Source: Bacteroidales bacterium
Lineage (GTDB): Bacteria; Bacteroidota; Bacteroidia; Bacteroidales; UBA7332
Direction of reading: 5' to 3'
Assembly: GCA_028687995.1 (NCBI GenBank)
Contig: JAQTZA010000004.1
Location: forward strand, 62,001 to 126,000
Length of the DNA stretch: 64,000 nucleotides
Made by a program: the position numbers and the translations under genes. How positions within the stretch are numbered: position 1 is the first letter of the stretch; every line of letters begins with the position of its first letter. Positions 32,839-43,030 of the stretch are shown piece by piece. The notes under the pieces were generated by a model. It was given only the letters and a program-made list of their open reading frames with translations. It ran no database searches and had not been told where the DNA came from.

Positions 32839-34455
32839 TTATCTCAATCTAACTACCAAATGCGACTCCTTGCCGTCAGGGGCATACATCGTAATAGTAT
32901 ATTGTTTGCCATTCTGGATTTTCGCGTCGTAAAAGGACCACACATGTTCTCCCGCTTGGCTATTTATTGTCTCTTCGAAAACCACCGTTTTTGCGCTATT
33001 GGTAATAGTAAATCGGGTATTTCCACCCGTGTTAAGAAAATAATCTAACTCATACGATCCCCGATCGGGATGGCGCATCATGTCGTATTCGTTTGTTTTG
33101 GTATTGGTGACCGCGAGCGGAAATCCTTGTGCAAAATTGGGTGAAGCCTTTACGCCTGCCAATTGTAATCCTTGTTTGACGTGCTCGTTTTTCATTAATA
33201 GATTCCAAATCAATCCCGAACGATAATTCTCTATCATCACCACAATCGGCCCTTGATCGATTGCCAACTGTTTTTTCTCCGAAGTAGCTGTGCTCGGACA
33301 ATAGGCATCAGCAAAGCCATACGAGCCTTGTGCCAACGAATTGGAAGCCAACTGAAGCAACACCTGTGTGCTGTAGAACGGCGTGTAAGGATACGATCCC
33401 AAAGCAGCAGTTGGAGCAATCACTCCGTCGTCGTTGAGAGGAGAACGAGCTTTGTAGTCCCACGGCGATTTCGCACCGTAGCAAGCGGTTAACCCCCAGT
33501 TTTTCTCGTCGTATAGATAAGATTTTGGTGCATCTTCTAAGCAATAATGGCGATTGATCATCGCGTGGGATACGTTTTGCTGCCAATAACTAGCATACTG
33601 ATCTTCTATTTTGCGGGAATCCAATCCCAGAAAAGAGTAGTGTGCAAAAAACATCGGACCGCCTTTCTCTTCTCCAAAAGGCAATTTATAACCATAATAA
33701 GAGCGATTGGCGTGAAATATTGAACCGTTGTTTTGCCATCCATTTTGATAAGTGGCTTGAGAAATAGCGTGTGGGGTAGGAGCACCCAATGCCAAAATAT
33801 AAGCAATCCAACATTCGTTCCATCCGCTTACACCGAGTTCCAAAATATTGGTTTGTGAGCGCCAAAGCCAATGCAATTGATCATCTAATCCGGCATAAAA
33901 CTTCCAGTCCATTGTGTTCCAAAACGAAGCTACCGAATCACGAATTTCAGTTTCAATGGGTGTGTTTGCGGTGTAATATTCCGACGCAGTCAATAATCCG
34001 GCTGCTAAGAATGCGCTTTCCACCAAGTCGCCGGTCTTCACCTGATCGCCGAATGGATGTGCGGTGCCATCGGGATTGTACCAATGCGACCACATCCCTT
34101 TGAACCGTTCTGCTTTTCCCAGAAAGTGCAGCATCATCAGCGTTCGGTCGGCTGCTTGTGCTTTTGTAATCCATCCACGCTCAGCTCCCACAATGATCGA
34201 CATGATTCCAAATCCACTTCCTCCAATCGTCACCACATCACCTCGGTCATTTCCCTCCAAAGCCATGCCAGTAGAGGCACTCGCTCCGTCGTAGAAATAG
34301 TCGAAGTTTTTGTGTTGCCAAGTCTCTAATACCGGGCGCACATTTGCCGGTGAATAGGTTTCATCGTTCTTTATCACAACTATCGTTGGCTCTGGATCAT
34401 TTTTGCAGCCGACCAATAGAAGGATGAAGAGTGATAAAACTAGTTTGGTTCTCAT
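32839..34455 (-). CDS. GH144-like glucanase lipoprotein (annotated family: putative glucoamylase)
   Basis: The 538-residue lipoprotein (lipobox LVGC, C17) has an (alpha/alpha)6-type catalytic domain with family signatures: DVVTIGGSGFGIMSIIVGAERG, WSHWYNPDGTAHPFGDQ, GDLVESAFLAAGLLTASEYY, a GWNECWIAYILALGAPTPH segment and APTAALGSYPYTP. These match the glucoamylase-like Pfam family that contains GH144 endo- and exo-beta-1,2-glucanases. A beta-rich tail of about 90 residues follows. It is more divergent than the paralogue at 39197-40768, so the two may split endo and exo roles (inference). The gap of 184 bases to susD contains an inverted repeat. Confidence 0.8.
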   Translation of the reverse strand: MRTKLVLSLFILLLVGCKNDPEPTIVVIKNDETYSPANVRPVLETWQHKNFDYFYDGASASTGMALEGNDRGDVVTIGGSGFGIMSIIVGAERGWITKAQAADRTLMMLHFLGKAERFKGMWSHWYNPDGTAHPFGDQVKTGDLVESAFLAAGLLTASEYYTANTPIETEIRDSVASFWNTMDWKFYAGLDDQLHWLWRSQTNILELGVSGWNECWIAYILALGAPTPHAISQATYQNGWQNNGSIFHANRSYYGYKLPFGEEKGGPMFFAHYSFLGLDSRKIEDQYASYWQQNVSHAMINRHYCLEDAPKSYLYDEKNWGLTACYGAKSPWDYKARSPLNDDGVIAPTAALGSYPYTPFYSTQVLLQLASNSLAQGSYGFADAYCPSTATSEKKQLAIDQGPIVVMIENYRSGLIWNLLMKNEHVKQGLQLAGVKASPNFAQGFPLAVTNTKTNEYDMMRHPDRGSYELDYFLNTGGNTRFTITNSAKTVVFEETINSQAGEHVWSFYDAKIQNGKQYTITMYAPDGKESHLVVRLR

Positions 34456-34488
34456 GTGAATTATTTATTATGCGATAATTTGAATTCA

Positions 34489-34608
34489 TTTGCCCCTAAA
34501 TCCCCTGAAGGGGACTTTTACAGAAGCAATGTTTAAATTGTTAGTTCATTGATCAATAATGATTAACTGTCGAATCTCAAAGTCCACTTTAGGGGATTTA
34601 GGGGCAAA
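34489..34608. repeat. Intergenic element with 30-bp terminal inverted repeats
   Basis: The arms 34489-34518 and 34579-34608 are inverted copies matching at 28 of 30 positions (right arm begins AAAGTCCACTTTAGGGGATT). They enclose 60 AT-rich bases inside the polysaccharide operon, between susD and the lipoprotein gene. The right arm resembles the one at 61837-61870. A non-coding miniature element or processing site is likely. Confidence 0.75.
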
Positions 34609-34639
34609 AACGACAATTAGGTCAATTCAAAATAAAAAA

Positions 34640-36121
34640 TCAATACCCGGGATTTTGTGTAATCACACCATCCGATTTTGTGATTTCGATCAATGGGATC
34701 GGAAATAGCTCGTGTTTGCCAATCACGAAATTGGCGCCAATAGCAGCTTTCGCTTCTCCCCAACGGACCAAATCATAGAATCGCTCCCACTCCATCGCCA
34801 ATTCGATGCGGCGTTCCTGATGTATTTTCGCTCTGAGTTCGGCAATATCGGTCGTGGTAATTTTAGGCAAAACAGAACTATTGTTTCCTCTGGCTCTGGC
34901 TCGCACCATTTCTAATTTATCCAACGCCTCGGTGGTATTTCCTAATTCACAAGCAGCTTCGGCATGCATCAACACGACATCTGCATAGCGTATCAGTCGG
35001 ATATTCAACCATCCGGCATGTCCATTGACAGGTCTTCCAAAAACTCCTCGTTCAGAGGCCGCAGTGTAGGCTTTTTTATTAAAATACTGATATCCACCCG
35101 CATCAGCCTTGATTTTTTTGCCGTCTAAAACATCTCCGCTTGCGATTATAGAAGCCGCTTTTCGTGGATCACCGGCTTCATAAGCATCCATCAGCACTTG
35201 ACTTGGTGCATTGAAACCCCAACCCAAATCGGGAATTCCTCGAACGCCTTGTATTTCGCCAAACTGACTGCCCAAGTAGATTTTATCATCTGGTTTTTCT
35301 TCGCAATAGACTTCGAAAACCGACTCATCGCCATACTCTTTGGCTTCGGAGAATATTTGATCGTAGGGCGTGGTCAATCCATTATCGCCGGATGAAATAA
35401 TAGCGGAGGTCATATTCATCGCTAATGCCCATTTTTTTTGATATAGATATACTTTTGCCAATACAGCCCGTGCCGCATTTTGTGTTGCTCTGCCCGAATT
35501 GCCACTCGCTAATAATGCGCGGCGACTTGGTAAGTAGGGAATTGACCAACTTAAATCACGTTCGAGATTTTTCCACATCTCCTCGCGAGTAGAACGTGCT
35601 GGGGTTTTATCCGTTTGTCCGAGCACTTTGTCCACAAATGGAACACCACCAAAAGCTTGCGTCAAACGGAAATACATGACCGAGCGCAAAAAAATTGCTT
35701 CGGCAAGGTATTCGTTTTTGTTCGGCACAGTATCGCTGAGCGAAGTAGCCAACGCAATGGCTTCGTTTGCCAAAAAAATACTGCTGTAACAGACACTATA
35801 GTAATCTCCAATCTGATTATTACTTGCGGTATAACTCAATGGTTTGAACTGCACCACTTGCTGACCATCGCTTGGTGAACTTCCCTTTTCCACGTCAGGT
35901 GTGGTGTAGTTTTGCATACCAAATCCGGCAAAGGAGAATGTATAACTACGGAGCGTTTCGTAAGTTTGAGCCAACTTTGCTTCCACCAGAATATTGATAT
36001 TCAGTGTGCTATCGTTGTAATTTCCATGATGCCAACGGCCTTTGGGAAAGCGGTCGAGAAAACTATCAGAACAGGCCGAGGCAACTATGACTAGGGCTAA
36101 ATATAGAAGTATCTTTTTCAT
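34640..36121 (-). CDS. SusD/RagB-family outer-membrane glycan-binding lipoprotein
   Basis: The 493-residue lipoprotein (lipobox ASAC, C17) has the SusD pattern: SDSFLDRFPKGRW after the Cys, an N-terminal helical TPR-like region with NEAIALATSLSD and EAIFLRSVMYFRLTQAFGGVPFVD, then RATQNAARAVLAKVYLYQKKWALA. Near the C-terminus it has MHAEAACELGNT and IHQERRIELAMEWERFYDLVRWGEA. SusD proteins cap the TonB-dependent SusC channel and hand over oligosaccharides. The gene lies 11 bases after susC on the same transcript. Family assignment is secure; the ligand is inferred from the neighbouring enzymes. Confidence 0.95.
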   Translation of the reverse strand: MKKILLYLALVIVASACSDSFLDRFPKGRWHHGNYNDSTLNINILVEAKLAQTYETLRSYTFSFAGFGMQNYTTPDVEKGSSPSDGQQVVQFKPLSYTASNNQIGDYYSVCYSSIFLANEAIALATSLSDTVPNKNEYLAEAIFLRSVMYFRLTQAFGGVPFVDKVLGQTDKTPARSTREEMWKNLERDLSWSIPYLPSRRALLASGNSGRATQNAARAVLAKVYLYQKKWALAMNMTSAIISSGDNGLTTPYDQIFSEAKEYGDESVFEVYCEEKPDDKIYLGSQFGEIQGVRGIPDLGWGFNAPSQVLMDAYEAGDPRKAASIIASGDVLDGKKIKADAGGYQYFNKKAYTAASERGVFGRPVNGHAGWLNIRLIRYADVVLMHAEAACELGNTTEALDKLEMVRARARGNNSSVLPKITTTDIAELRAKIHQERRIELAMEWERFYDLVRWGEAKAAIGANFVIGKHELFPIPLIEITKSDGVITQNPGY

Positions 36122-36132
36122 GACTTTCAGTA

Positions 36133-39100
36133 TTAAAAATTAAGGGATAAACCGCCAGTATAAAGGGTTGGAAGAGGATAAGTATCGCCATTATCGACTC
36201 CACCATTGAGAATTCCACCACCGATTTCAGGTGTGTAACCACTGTTGTTTTTGAAAGTGATAGGATTTTGCGCATTCACGAAGAAGCGTAATTTATTGCA
36301 TCCCAACAATTTCAAGACAGATCGTGGAACGGTGTAGCCCAGTTGAAGCGCTCGGATTCGGAAATAAGCGCCACTTTCGAGTTGATTGGTCGATGGTTCG
36401 AAGTTATTTCCTCTGGAATTATCTAGAATTGGTTCGAAATTGGAAGTACCTTCTCCGTGCCAACGATTGAGCGAAGTCTGATAAAAATTGTACTGCGAAA
36501 TGGTTGGCAATTTCTTTTTATTCACAATTTGATTGCCATACACTCCGTTGAAATCAACGCTGAAATCAAACTTTTTGTAGCCCACATTCAAGGTCAATCC
36601 ATAAGTAAAAGTTGGAATAATGCTTCCGATAAACGTGCGGTCCTTCTCGCTAATCTTACCATCGCCATTCATATCTTTGTAGCGAATGTCTCCCGGTTTC
36701 GATGTCCAAGAAGCAGGGAGATAGGCATCGATTTCGGCTTGATTCTGAAAAACACCATCTTGGGTATAACCATACAAAGCACCTACCGGATGACCCACCG
36801 AGGTAACGTGGTATGTGTCAGAAACAATGTCTGAATTATCATTGCCCAAAGACAATACTTTGTTATTAAGTGTTGCCCCGTTTGTACTTATTCCATAATT
36901 GAAATCGCCCGATTTGTCTCTCCATGATAGAATATATTCGAATCCGCTGTTGCGAATAGAACCTGCATTCGTAATCGCATAACCCGCTCCTACAGAAACC
37001 GGAGGTGCTACATACGCCAACAAATCGCTGGTCGTTTTGGTAAAATAGCCCATCTCTACAGACAATTTACTGTTAAACAGTTGTGCCTCAACGCCAGCAT
37101 CCAAACCCGTAACCACCTCCCAATGGATATTCTTGTCCACCAAGTTGCTGACGGTAGGGATATAATAGGTTTTACCATTCACTACCACTTGTTGTCCTTT
37201 TGGATTAATCGTCGGGAACCAGAGGTAATTGCCAATTTTATCGTTTCCGAGTTTTCCCCACGAGGCTTTTACTTTTAAGAAATTGACTTTATCCTTTATA
37301 TCTTCCATAAAATTCTCCTCACTCATCACCCAACCCAAGCCGAGAGATGGGAAATATCCCCAACGTTTGTTAGGAGAGAATTTGGAAGATCCATCCGCAC
37401 GAAAAGTGGCGGACACAATGTATTTATTGGCATACGAATAGTTGACTCGCGTGAGGTATGAGATAAATGATTCTGCATCGTACCAATCTCCGTTGGTTTT
37501 GGTTTTTTCAGAACCCATACTCAGCAACCAAAAATCTTTTGGCACATTCCACATCGTCGGATCAACCAATGAATCGGCCTCTGCGCTAAATCCTTTGCTT
37601 TCTTGTACCTGTGCGGTGTAACCTGCCATCACACCAATGCGGTGCAGATTGACGGATTTGTTATAATTCACAATAAAATCGGCTTGGTACTTGGTATATT
37701 CAGCGGTGTTCCGGCTAAAAAGAGTCTTCTCATTTTTATGCGAAGAGATCGATGTAGAGTTATTGACATTGAACCCCGGAGTATAATTACTTCCTGTATT
37801 GATTCCTATATCTCCATATCCTGTGGCTCGAAAGGTGAAATCTTTCCAGAACGCGATTTCGGCATACACATTTCCTACCGTTCTATAGCCGTAGCTTTCG
37901 CTGTTTTCTTTGTTGATTTCCATAACAGCCACCGGATTCGGAACGTCTTTCTGAATGCTCGGTGATGGCGTGTACTTAGAACCAATATTGAGTTTATCAA
38001 AATCTTCCGTGGGCGCATAAGGTGTGTATGTTGGCAAAGCTTGCGCCGCATTTTGAATATTGGCCGTTGCCGGATCTACATTCCAGCGGTTGAAGGTCGC
38101 ATTTCCTCCCATTTTAAAAGATTTATTGACGATATAATCACCTGCCCAACGACCACTGAACCGTTGATAGGTATTATAATTTACAATTCCATCTTGTTTG
38201 AAATAACCTAACGATAACACACTGCTCGATTTGTCAGTAGCTTGAGAAACTGTCACCCCGTGATTGGTAATCACCGCTGGACGAAAGATTTGTGTTTGCC
38301 AGTTTGTTCCTCCACCTAATAGGTCGGGCACCCACTCTGTCGCTGAAGGATTCATATTTTTGAGTTGCTCGTTGTATAGTGCTGTGAAATCGGATGCATT
38401 GGTTAATTGCAAACGATCGCGGTCGTGAAGAATCTGTACTCCAGCGTAGCCATCGTAGCTGATGGTAAGTTTCCCTTTTTCAGCTCTTTTGGTCGTGATA
38501 ATAATGACTCCATTGGCTCCTTGTACCCCAAAGATGGCCAACGAAGAGGGATCTTTCAGTACCTCAATCGAAGTAATGTCGTTCGGATTGACAAAATCCA
38601 CATTATCCACAAACATACCATCCACTACAAACAATGGGTTGGTATTGGCATTGACAGTTGATACACCTCGAAGACGAATCGTCGGACTGCCACCCGCTGC
38701 GCCGCTGTTGGTAATGACCAAACCGGCTACTTTTCCTTGTAGAGATTTCATCGGATTACTTTCGGGTGAAGATTTCAGGTCTTCGCCACGAATGGAAATA
38801 ATCGAACCGGTTAAATCTCGTTTTTTGGAAGTTCCGTATCCAACTACCACCACTTCATCGAGTCCGATATTATTGGCACCCATCATCACATCGATCTTTC
38901 CTCCGTTTTTCACATCTACGGTAAGAGGATCCATCCCGATGTAGGTAAATTGAAGTTTTGCATTTTTCGGAACATTATTCAGCGTATATTCTCCATCCAA
39001 ATTAGTGATTGTTCCTTGCGTCGTTCCCTGCAAAACGACATTCACACCGATCAAGGTCTCTTTGGTGGTTTTGTCTTTTACTGTTCCGGTTACGGTCACC

Positions 39101-39171
39101 GTTTGTTGGGCATAAAGCGGTGAAAGTGCTATAAGCAGCATCAAGATCACCGTTCCAATTACTTTTTTCAT
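36133..39171 (-). CDS. SusC/RagA-family TonB-linked outer-membrane receptor
   Basis: The 1012-residue protein has a signal peptide (about 1-21) and a carboxypeptidase-regulatory-like domain (about 25-100, VTGTVKDKTTKETLIGVNV). The TonB-box region DEVVVVGYGT is at 105-114, followed by the plug (SIISIRGEDLKSSPESNPM, VRG-type VSTVNANTNPLFVVDGM) and a 22-strand barrel ending at an aromatic Phe (GGLSLNF). It imports oligosaccharides across the outer membrane, powered by TonB. It is the third gene of the operon, 25 bases after the second enzyme gene, and pairs with the SusD gene 11 bases further on. No STN domain is present, so it is not a classical sigma-regulating transducer. Confidence 0.95.
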   Translation of the reverse strand: MKKVIGTVILMLLIALSPLYAQQTVTVTGTVKDKTTKETLIGVNVVLQGTTQGTITNLDGEYTLNNVPKNAKLQFTYIGMDPLTVDVKNGGKIDVMMGANNIGLDEVVVVGYGTSKKRDLTGSIISIRGEDLKSSPESNPMKSLQGKVAGLVITNSGAAGGSPTIRLRGVSTVNANTNPLFVVDGMFVDNVDFVNPNDITSIEVLKDPSSLAIFGVQGANGVIIITTKRAEKGKLTISYDGYAGVQILHDRDRLQLTNASDFTALYNEQLKNMNPSATEWVPDLLGGGTNWQTQIFRPAVITNHGVTVSQATDKSSSVLSLGYFKQDGIVNYNTYQRFSGRWAGDYIVNKSFKMGGNATFNRWNVDPATANIQNAAQALPTYTPYAPTEDFDKLNIGSKYTPSPSIQKDVPNPVAVMEINKENSESYGYRTVGNVYAEIAFWKDFTFRATGYGDIGINTGSNYTPGFNVNNSTSISSHKNEKTLFSRNTAEYTKYQADFIVNYNKSVNLHRIGVMAGYTAQVQESKGFSAEADSLVDPTMWNVPKDFWLLSMGSEKTKTNGDWYDAESFISYLTRVNYSYANKYIVSATFRADGSSKFSPNKRWGYFPSLGLGWVMSEENFMEDIKDKVNFLKVKASWGKLGNDKIGNYLWFPTINPKGQQVVVNGKTYYIPTVSNLVDKNIHWEVVTGLDAGVEAQLFNSKLSVEMGYFTKTTSDLLAYVAPPVSVGAGYAITNAGSIRNSGFEYILSWRDKSGDFNYGISTNGATLNNKVLSLGNDNSDIVSDTYHVTSVGHPVGALYGYTQDGVFQNQAEIDAYLPASWTSKPGDIRYKDMNGDGKISEKDRTFIGSIIPTFTYGLTLNVGYKKFDFSVDFNGVYGNQIVNKKKLPTISQYNFYQTSLNRWHGEGTSNFEPILDNSRGNNFEPSTNQLESGAYFRIRALQLGYTVPRSVLKLLGCNKLRFFVNAQNPITFKNNSGYTPEIGGGILNGGVDNGDTYPLPTLYTGGLSLNF

Positions 39172-39196
39172 ACTGTTTGGTATTAGATAATGTGTT

Positions 39197-40768
39197 TCAT
39201 TTATAATAAAATCCGAGGGCGGTCAACCCTTTTTGTATCTCTTCATTTTGTGCGAATAGTTTCCAAATCAATCCACTTTGGTAGTTTTCAATCATCACCG
39301 CAATGGGTCCTTGATCGATGGCTAGATAAGAGTGCACAACCTGTTGTCCGTCAACTAAACTCGGATTGTAGGCATCATAAAATCCATATTTCCCAAAAGT
39401 TGTATTTCCCAAATCGTAATAGAGATGTCGAATCACTTCCATCGAATATTCCGGAGTGTAGGGAATGGACGAAATGGCCGCAGTGGGCGATATGGTTCCG
39501 TTTTCGTCATCTGTTCCAGGATGGTGCGACGTATAGCCGTTCATTGGATCGTCTGATGAGGTAAATCCCCACAAATCAGCTCCTAATCCAGTGTGTTTTT
39601 TCGGATTGTCGATGGCATACGCTCGATGAATCAACACGTGCGCTCTGTTTCGCTCCCAATAATCAGCATAACGGTCATTCAGTCCTTTTGGATTGAGTCC
39701 CAAAAACGAATAGTGGGTGAAAAACAGTGGACCGCCATATTCCATTCCGAGCGAAAGCTGGATGCCGTAGTAACTCTTTCCGTTCTTAAAATAGGTTGAA
39801 TTGGGATAGCAAGCGTGATACACTTCCGGTCGGATGGCATAAGTGGGCGACGATGCCGCCAAAACGTATGTAATCAGCGTTTCATCGAATCCTTTGATGC
39901 GGTGTTTCATGCGCCAGCCCCAGTTTTTAGACCAATGCCAATAGAGCGAATCAGAACCATTTGTGTACCAATTCCACTCCACTCCCCGCCAAAGTTGGTT
40001 GATGCGTTTGGATAAGTTTTGCTCGGCTTCGTTGCCATTGATGAAGTACTGACGGGCTGTGAGCAGACCTTCCATCATAAATGCAGTTTCTACGAGGTCG
40101 CCGCCATCGTCGTATTTGCTGAAGCTGAACGGTTTACCCGTATTGCCATTGTACCAATGCGCCCAAGCCCCGTGGAATCGTTCGGCATGTTCCAAAAAAG
40201 TGACAATCTGGTTGATTTTCCCGTACGACTTTTCGCGGGAGAAGTAATTTCTTTCTGCGCCTGCCACCAATGCCATAATACCGAAGCCTGTTCCCCCGAC
40301 AGTGACGATATCACCGTTCGGATTGTTGCTCCGCTCGCGTGCCATTCCGCAATCGGAATGTGCAAAGTCGAAGAAATAGCGAGTGGTATAGCGCTGTACC
40401 ATATCGAGCAATTCGGCATCGGTACGGTTTTTTAGCGTTGTTTTTACTTCGAATTTCGAAGCATTTTTGTTCATCACCGATAATCCTTTTGGTACAATCC
40501 GATAGGTTATTGGTTGATTTTCAACTGTCGATTTTACGAAATCGAGGAAATAGGTGGCTTGCGTTTCTCCCTTTTGGGTAAATGTTTTCCCGTTGTCGGT
40601 CGAAGCAAATATTTCGTAGGTGAATCCGTGCGCATTCTCGAAGTTGAGCTCCACGTGCGCCGGATATCCTTGTGCCGAAATCTCTTGCGGTACAACATAT
40701 TTTCCCTGAGCAAACATTTGAATGTTTACCAGCACAATGAAAAATAATATGTTGGCGATTTTGCTCAT
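39197..40768 (-). CDS. GH144-like glucanase (probable beta-1,2-glucan hydrolase)
   Basis: The 523-residue exported enzyme (signal peptide about 1-20) has a short fibronectin-like N-terminal domain (about 25-105). The catalytic domain carries FFDFAHSDCGMARERSNN, DIVTVGGTGFGIMALVAGAER, FHGAWAHWYNGNTGKPF, DDGGDLVETAFMMEGLL, KGFDETLITYVLAASSPTYAI and ISPTAAISSIPYTPEYSM. This is close to the family of characterised GH144 beta-1,2-glucanases as I recall their sequences. No lipobox is seen, so it is probably periplasmic and would cut imported chains. It lies 2 bases after the GH3 gene, which argues for translational coupling. Confidence 0.85.
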   Translation of the reverse strand: MSKIANILFFIVLVNIQMFAQGKYVVPQEISAQGYPAHVELNFENAHGFTYEIFASTDNGKTFTQKGETQATYFLDFVKSTVENQPITYRIVPKGLSVMNKNASKFEVKTTLKNRTDAELLDMVQRYTTRYFFDFAHSDCGMARERSNNPNGDIVTVGGTGFGIMALVAGAERNYFSREKSYGKINQIVTFLEHAERFHGAWAHWYNGNTGKPFSFSKYDDGGDLVETAFMMEGLLTARQYFINGNEAEQNLSKRINQLWRGVEWNWYTNGSDSLYWHWSKNWGWRMKHRIKGFDETLITYVLAASSPTYAIRPEVYHACYPNSTYFKNGKSYYGIQLSLGMEYGGPLFFTHYSFLGLNPKGLNDRYADYWERNRAHVLIHRAYAIDNPKKHTGLGADLWGFTSSDDPMNGYTSHHPGTDDENGTISPTAAISSIPYTPEYSMEVIRHLYYDLGNTTFGKYGFYDAYNPSLVDGQQVVHSYLAIDQGPIAVMIENYQSGLIWKLFAQNEEIQKGLTALGFYYK

Positions 40769-40770
40769 AG

Positions 40771-43011
40771 TTATTTTGCTAAAGTAAAGTTAGTCTCTTT
40801 CACGTCTCTCGAATTGCCACCAATGAAGAGTTTGAAATCTCCCGATTCGGTACCATACGTCATATCCAATCGATAAAAAGCTAACATATCGGGTGTGATT
40901 TTGAAACTTATTTTCTTCGATTCTCCTGCTTTGAGTGCAATTTTTTGAAATCCTTTCAACTCCTTCACCGGACGGGTAACACTGCCAATCAAGTCGCGAA
41001 TGTATAGTTGAACAACCTCTTCTCCTTCGACTTTTCCGGTATTCGAAACGGTAATGGTCGCTTCAATGGCTCCGTCGTTTGTCAGATTATTATTCGATAA
41101 TGTAATGTCAGAATAGCTGAAGGTGGTATAACTCAATCCAAATCCAAAAGGATACAAAGGATCGTTGGTGCAATCGATGTATTTCGATTTATACTTATCA
41201 TTTGGCAAATAGATGGGTCTGCCAGTGTTTTTTGCATAATAGTAGAGTGGTACTTGTCCGACATTTTGGGGGAATGTCATCGGCAGTTTACCCGACGGAT
41301 TGTATTCTCCAAAAAGCACATCCGTGATGGCTTTACCGCCTTTTGTGCCTGAATACCAGGTTTCCAGAATGGCATCAGCTAGTTTAGACTCTTTTGAAAG
41401 ATCCAGTGGACGACCATTCATCAATACAACAACGATGGGCTTGTTTAGTGCGGTCAACCGTTCGATTAATTCTGATTGCACTCCCGGAATCTTGATACTT
41501 GTTCGGCTGGATGCCTCTCCGCTCCAATCACAATCTTCGCCAACGACCATTACAATTTTATCTGCTCCTTTGGCTATTTCAATTGCAGCCTCAAATTCGC
41601 TGCGGTCGTTTCCCATTTTCTTGCAACCCAAGGAGTAGAGCGTGTTCTCAGCGCCGTTGTAAGCTTTGATTTCGTCCAAAATCGATTTCATAAAATCCCA
41701 ATTGCCTGCTGCTTTCCATGAACCCAACAAGTCGCGGGTAGAAGTGGCCAATTCACCAATGACGGCTATTTTTTCGCCTTTATGAAGAGGTAACGTGTTG
41801 TTTGCGTTTTTCAACAACACCATCGAACTGCGTGCCACTTTGTAAGCTGCCTCTAAATGTTCGGGGGCATAGATTAATTTCTTTTCACGCTCAGTATTGC
41901 AATATTTATAAGGGTCGTCGAATAATCCCAATTGAAATTTCACCCGTAGAATGCGACGAACGGCATCATTCACCATTTTGATGGTGGCTTGTCCGGTCTC
42001 CACCTGATTTTTGAGGTATTTGGCAAAAGCTTCTCCTTGCATATCCATGTCGATACTGGCTTTCACCGAAAGCAATCCGGCCGCAGCATCGTCTTTTGCC
42101 ACTCCATGATTCACCAATTCGGTCACGGAAGTATAATCAGTTACTATAAATCCTTTGAAGCCGAGTTCTTTGCGCAATATGTCTTTCATCAACCATTTGT
42201 TGGCTGTTGCGGGTACACCGTTCAGCTCGTTAAAGGACGACATCACCGTCACTGCACCGGCTTTCACTGCCGCTTTGTAAGGCAATAGATAGACATCACG
42301 GAAAGTCCGTTCCGACATATCCACCGTGTTGTAATCACGTCCGGCTTGTGGTGCACCATAAGCTGCAAAATGTTTCACACACGCGGCAATGGTCAGTGGA
42401 TCGGCTAGGTTGTTATTTTTCCCCTGAAAGCCACGCACGCGGGCTTCCGCAATTCTGGAACCGAGATAAGGATCTTCACCAGCACCTTCCGAAACACGTC
42501 CCCAACGAGGCTCTACACTAATGTCGCACATCGGCGCAAATGTCCAGTTGATGCCCGACGCAGCTGCTTCAATAGCAGAGACACGCGCTGAACGTTCGAT
42601 TTTCTCCAAATCCCACGATGCAGCTTCTCCCAACGAAATTGGGAAAATGGTTTTATGTCCGTGTATTACATCGTAACCAAAGAGCAATGGAATTCCTAGT
42701 CTGGACTCTTTCACCGCCACCTCTTGCAATTTGCGTGTGTAAGCAACCGTATGGGCATTGAAGATGTTTCCACAACGACCGCTTTTGATGTCAGCCAGAT
42801 AACCTTTATTGATACTTGGTCCGGTCACATCCCAATCGCTGGTCAGTAGATTCATTTGACCAATCTTTTCGTCGAGTGTCATCAGTTTCAATACCGAATC
42901 AACCCGTTGGTCGAGCGTATTTGTTTTGGGCAGGCTCTTTGCCTCGATTGCCATAACAATATAGCAAGCAAAAAGAATGAATACGGAGAGTCTTATCATT
43001 TGTGTTTTCAT
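40771..43011 (-). CDS. GH3 beta-glucosidase, first gene of the polysaccharide operon
   Basis: The 746-residue protein has a signal peptide (about 1-25) and a complete three-domain GH3 structure. The N-terminal barrel has GYDVIHGHKTIFPISLG, KHFAAYGAPQAGRDY and the nucleophile D292 in GFIVTDYTS. The alpha/beta sandwich has VGEDCDWSGEASSR, and a fibronectin III-like C-terminal domain contains YPFGFGLSYTTFSY. It releases glucose from the non-reducing end of beta-gluco-oligosaccharides in the periplasm. Next to GH144-like enzymes the likely substrates are sophoro-oligosaccharides (inference). The ATG at 43011 is preferred to a TTG two codons upstream. Confidence 0.93.
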   Translation of the reverse strand: MKTQMIRLSVFILFACYIVMAIEAKSLPKTNTLDQRVDSVLKLMTLDEKIGQMNLLTSDWDVTGPSINKGYLADIKSGRCGNIFNAHTVAYTRKLQEVAVKESRLGIPLLFGYDVIHGHKTIFPISLGEAASWDLEKIERSARVSAIEAAASGINWTFAPMCDISVEPRWGRVSEGAGEDPYLGSRIAEARVRGFQGKNNNLADPLTIAACVKHFAAYGAPQAGRDYNTVDMSERTFRDVYLLPYKAAVKAGAVTVMSSFNELNGVPATANKWLMKDILRKELGFKGFIVTDYTSVTELVNHGVAKDDAAAGLLSVKASIDMDMQGEAFAKYLKNQVETGQATIKMVNDAVRRILRVKFQLGLFDDPYKYCNTEREKKLIYAPEHLEAAYKVARSSMVLLKNANNTLPLHKGEKIAVIGELATSTRDLLGSWKAAGNWDFMKSILDEIKAYNGAENTLYSLGCKKMGNDRSEFEAAIEIAKGADKIVMVVGEDCDWSGEASSRTSIKIPGVQSELIERLTALNKPIVVVLMNGRPLDLSKESKLADAILETWYSGTKGGKAITDVLFGEYNPSGKLPMTFPQNVGQVPLYYYAKNTGRPIYLPNDKYKSKYIDCTNDPLYPFGFGLSYTTFSYSDITLSNNNLTNDGAIEATITVSNTGKVEGEEVVQLYIRDLIGSVTRPVKELKGFQKIALKAGESKKISFKITPDMLAFYRLDMTYGTESGDFKLFIGGNSRDVKETNFTLAK

Positions 43012-43030
43012 GGTCAAGTATAATCAATAA

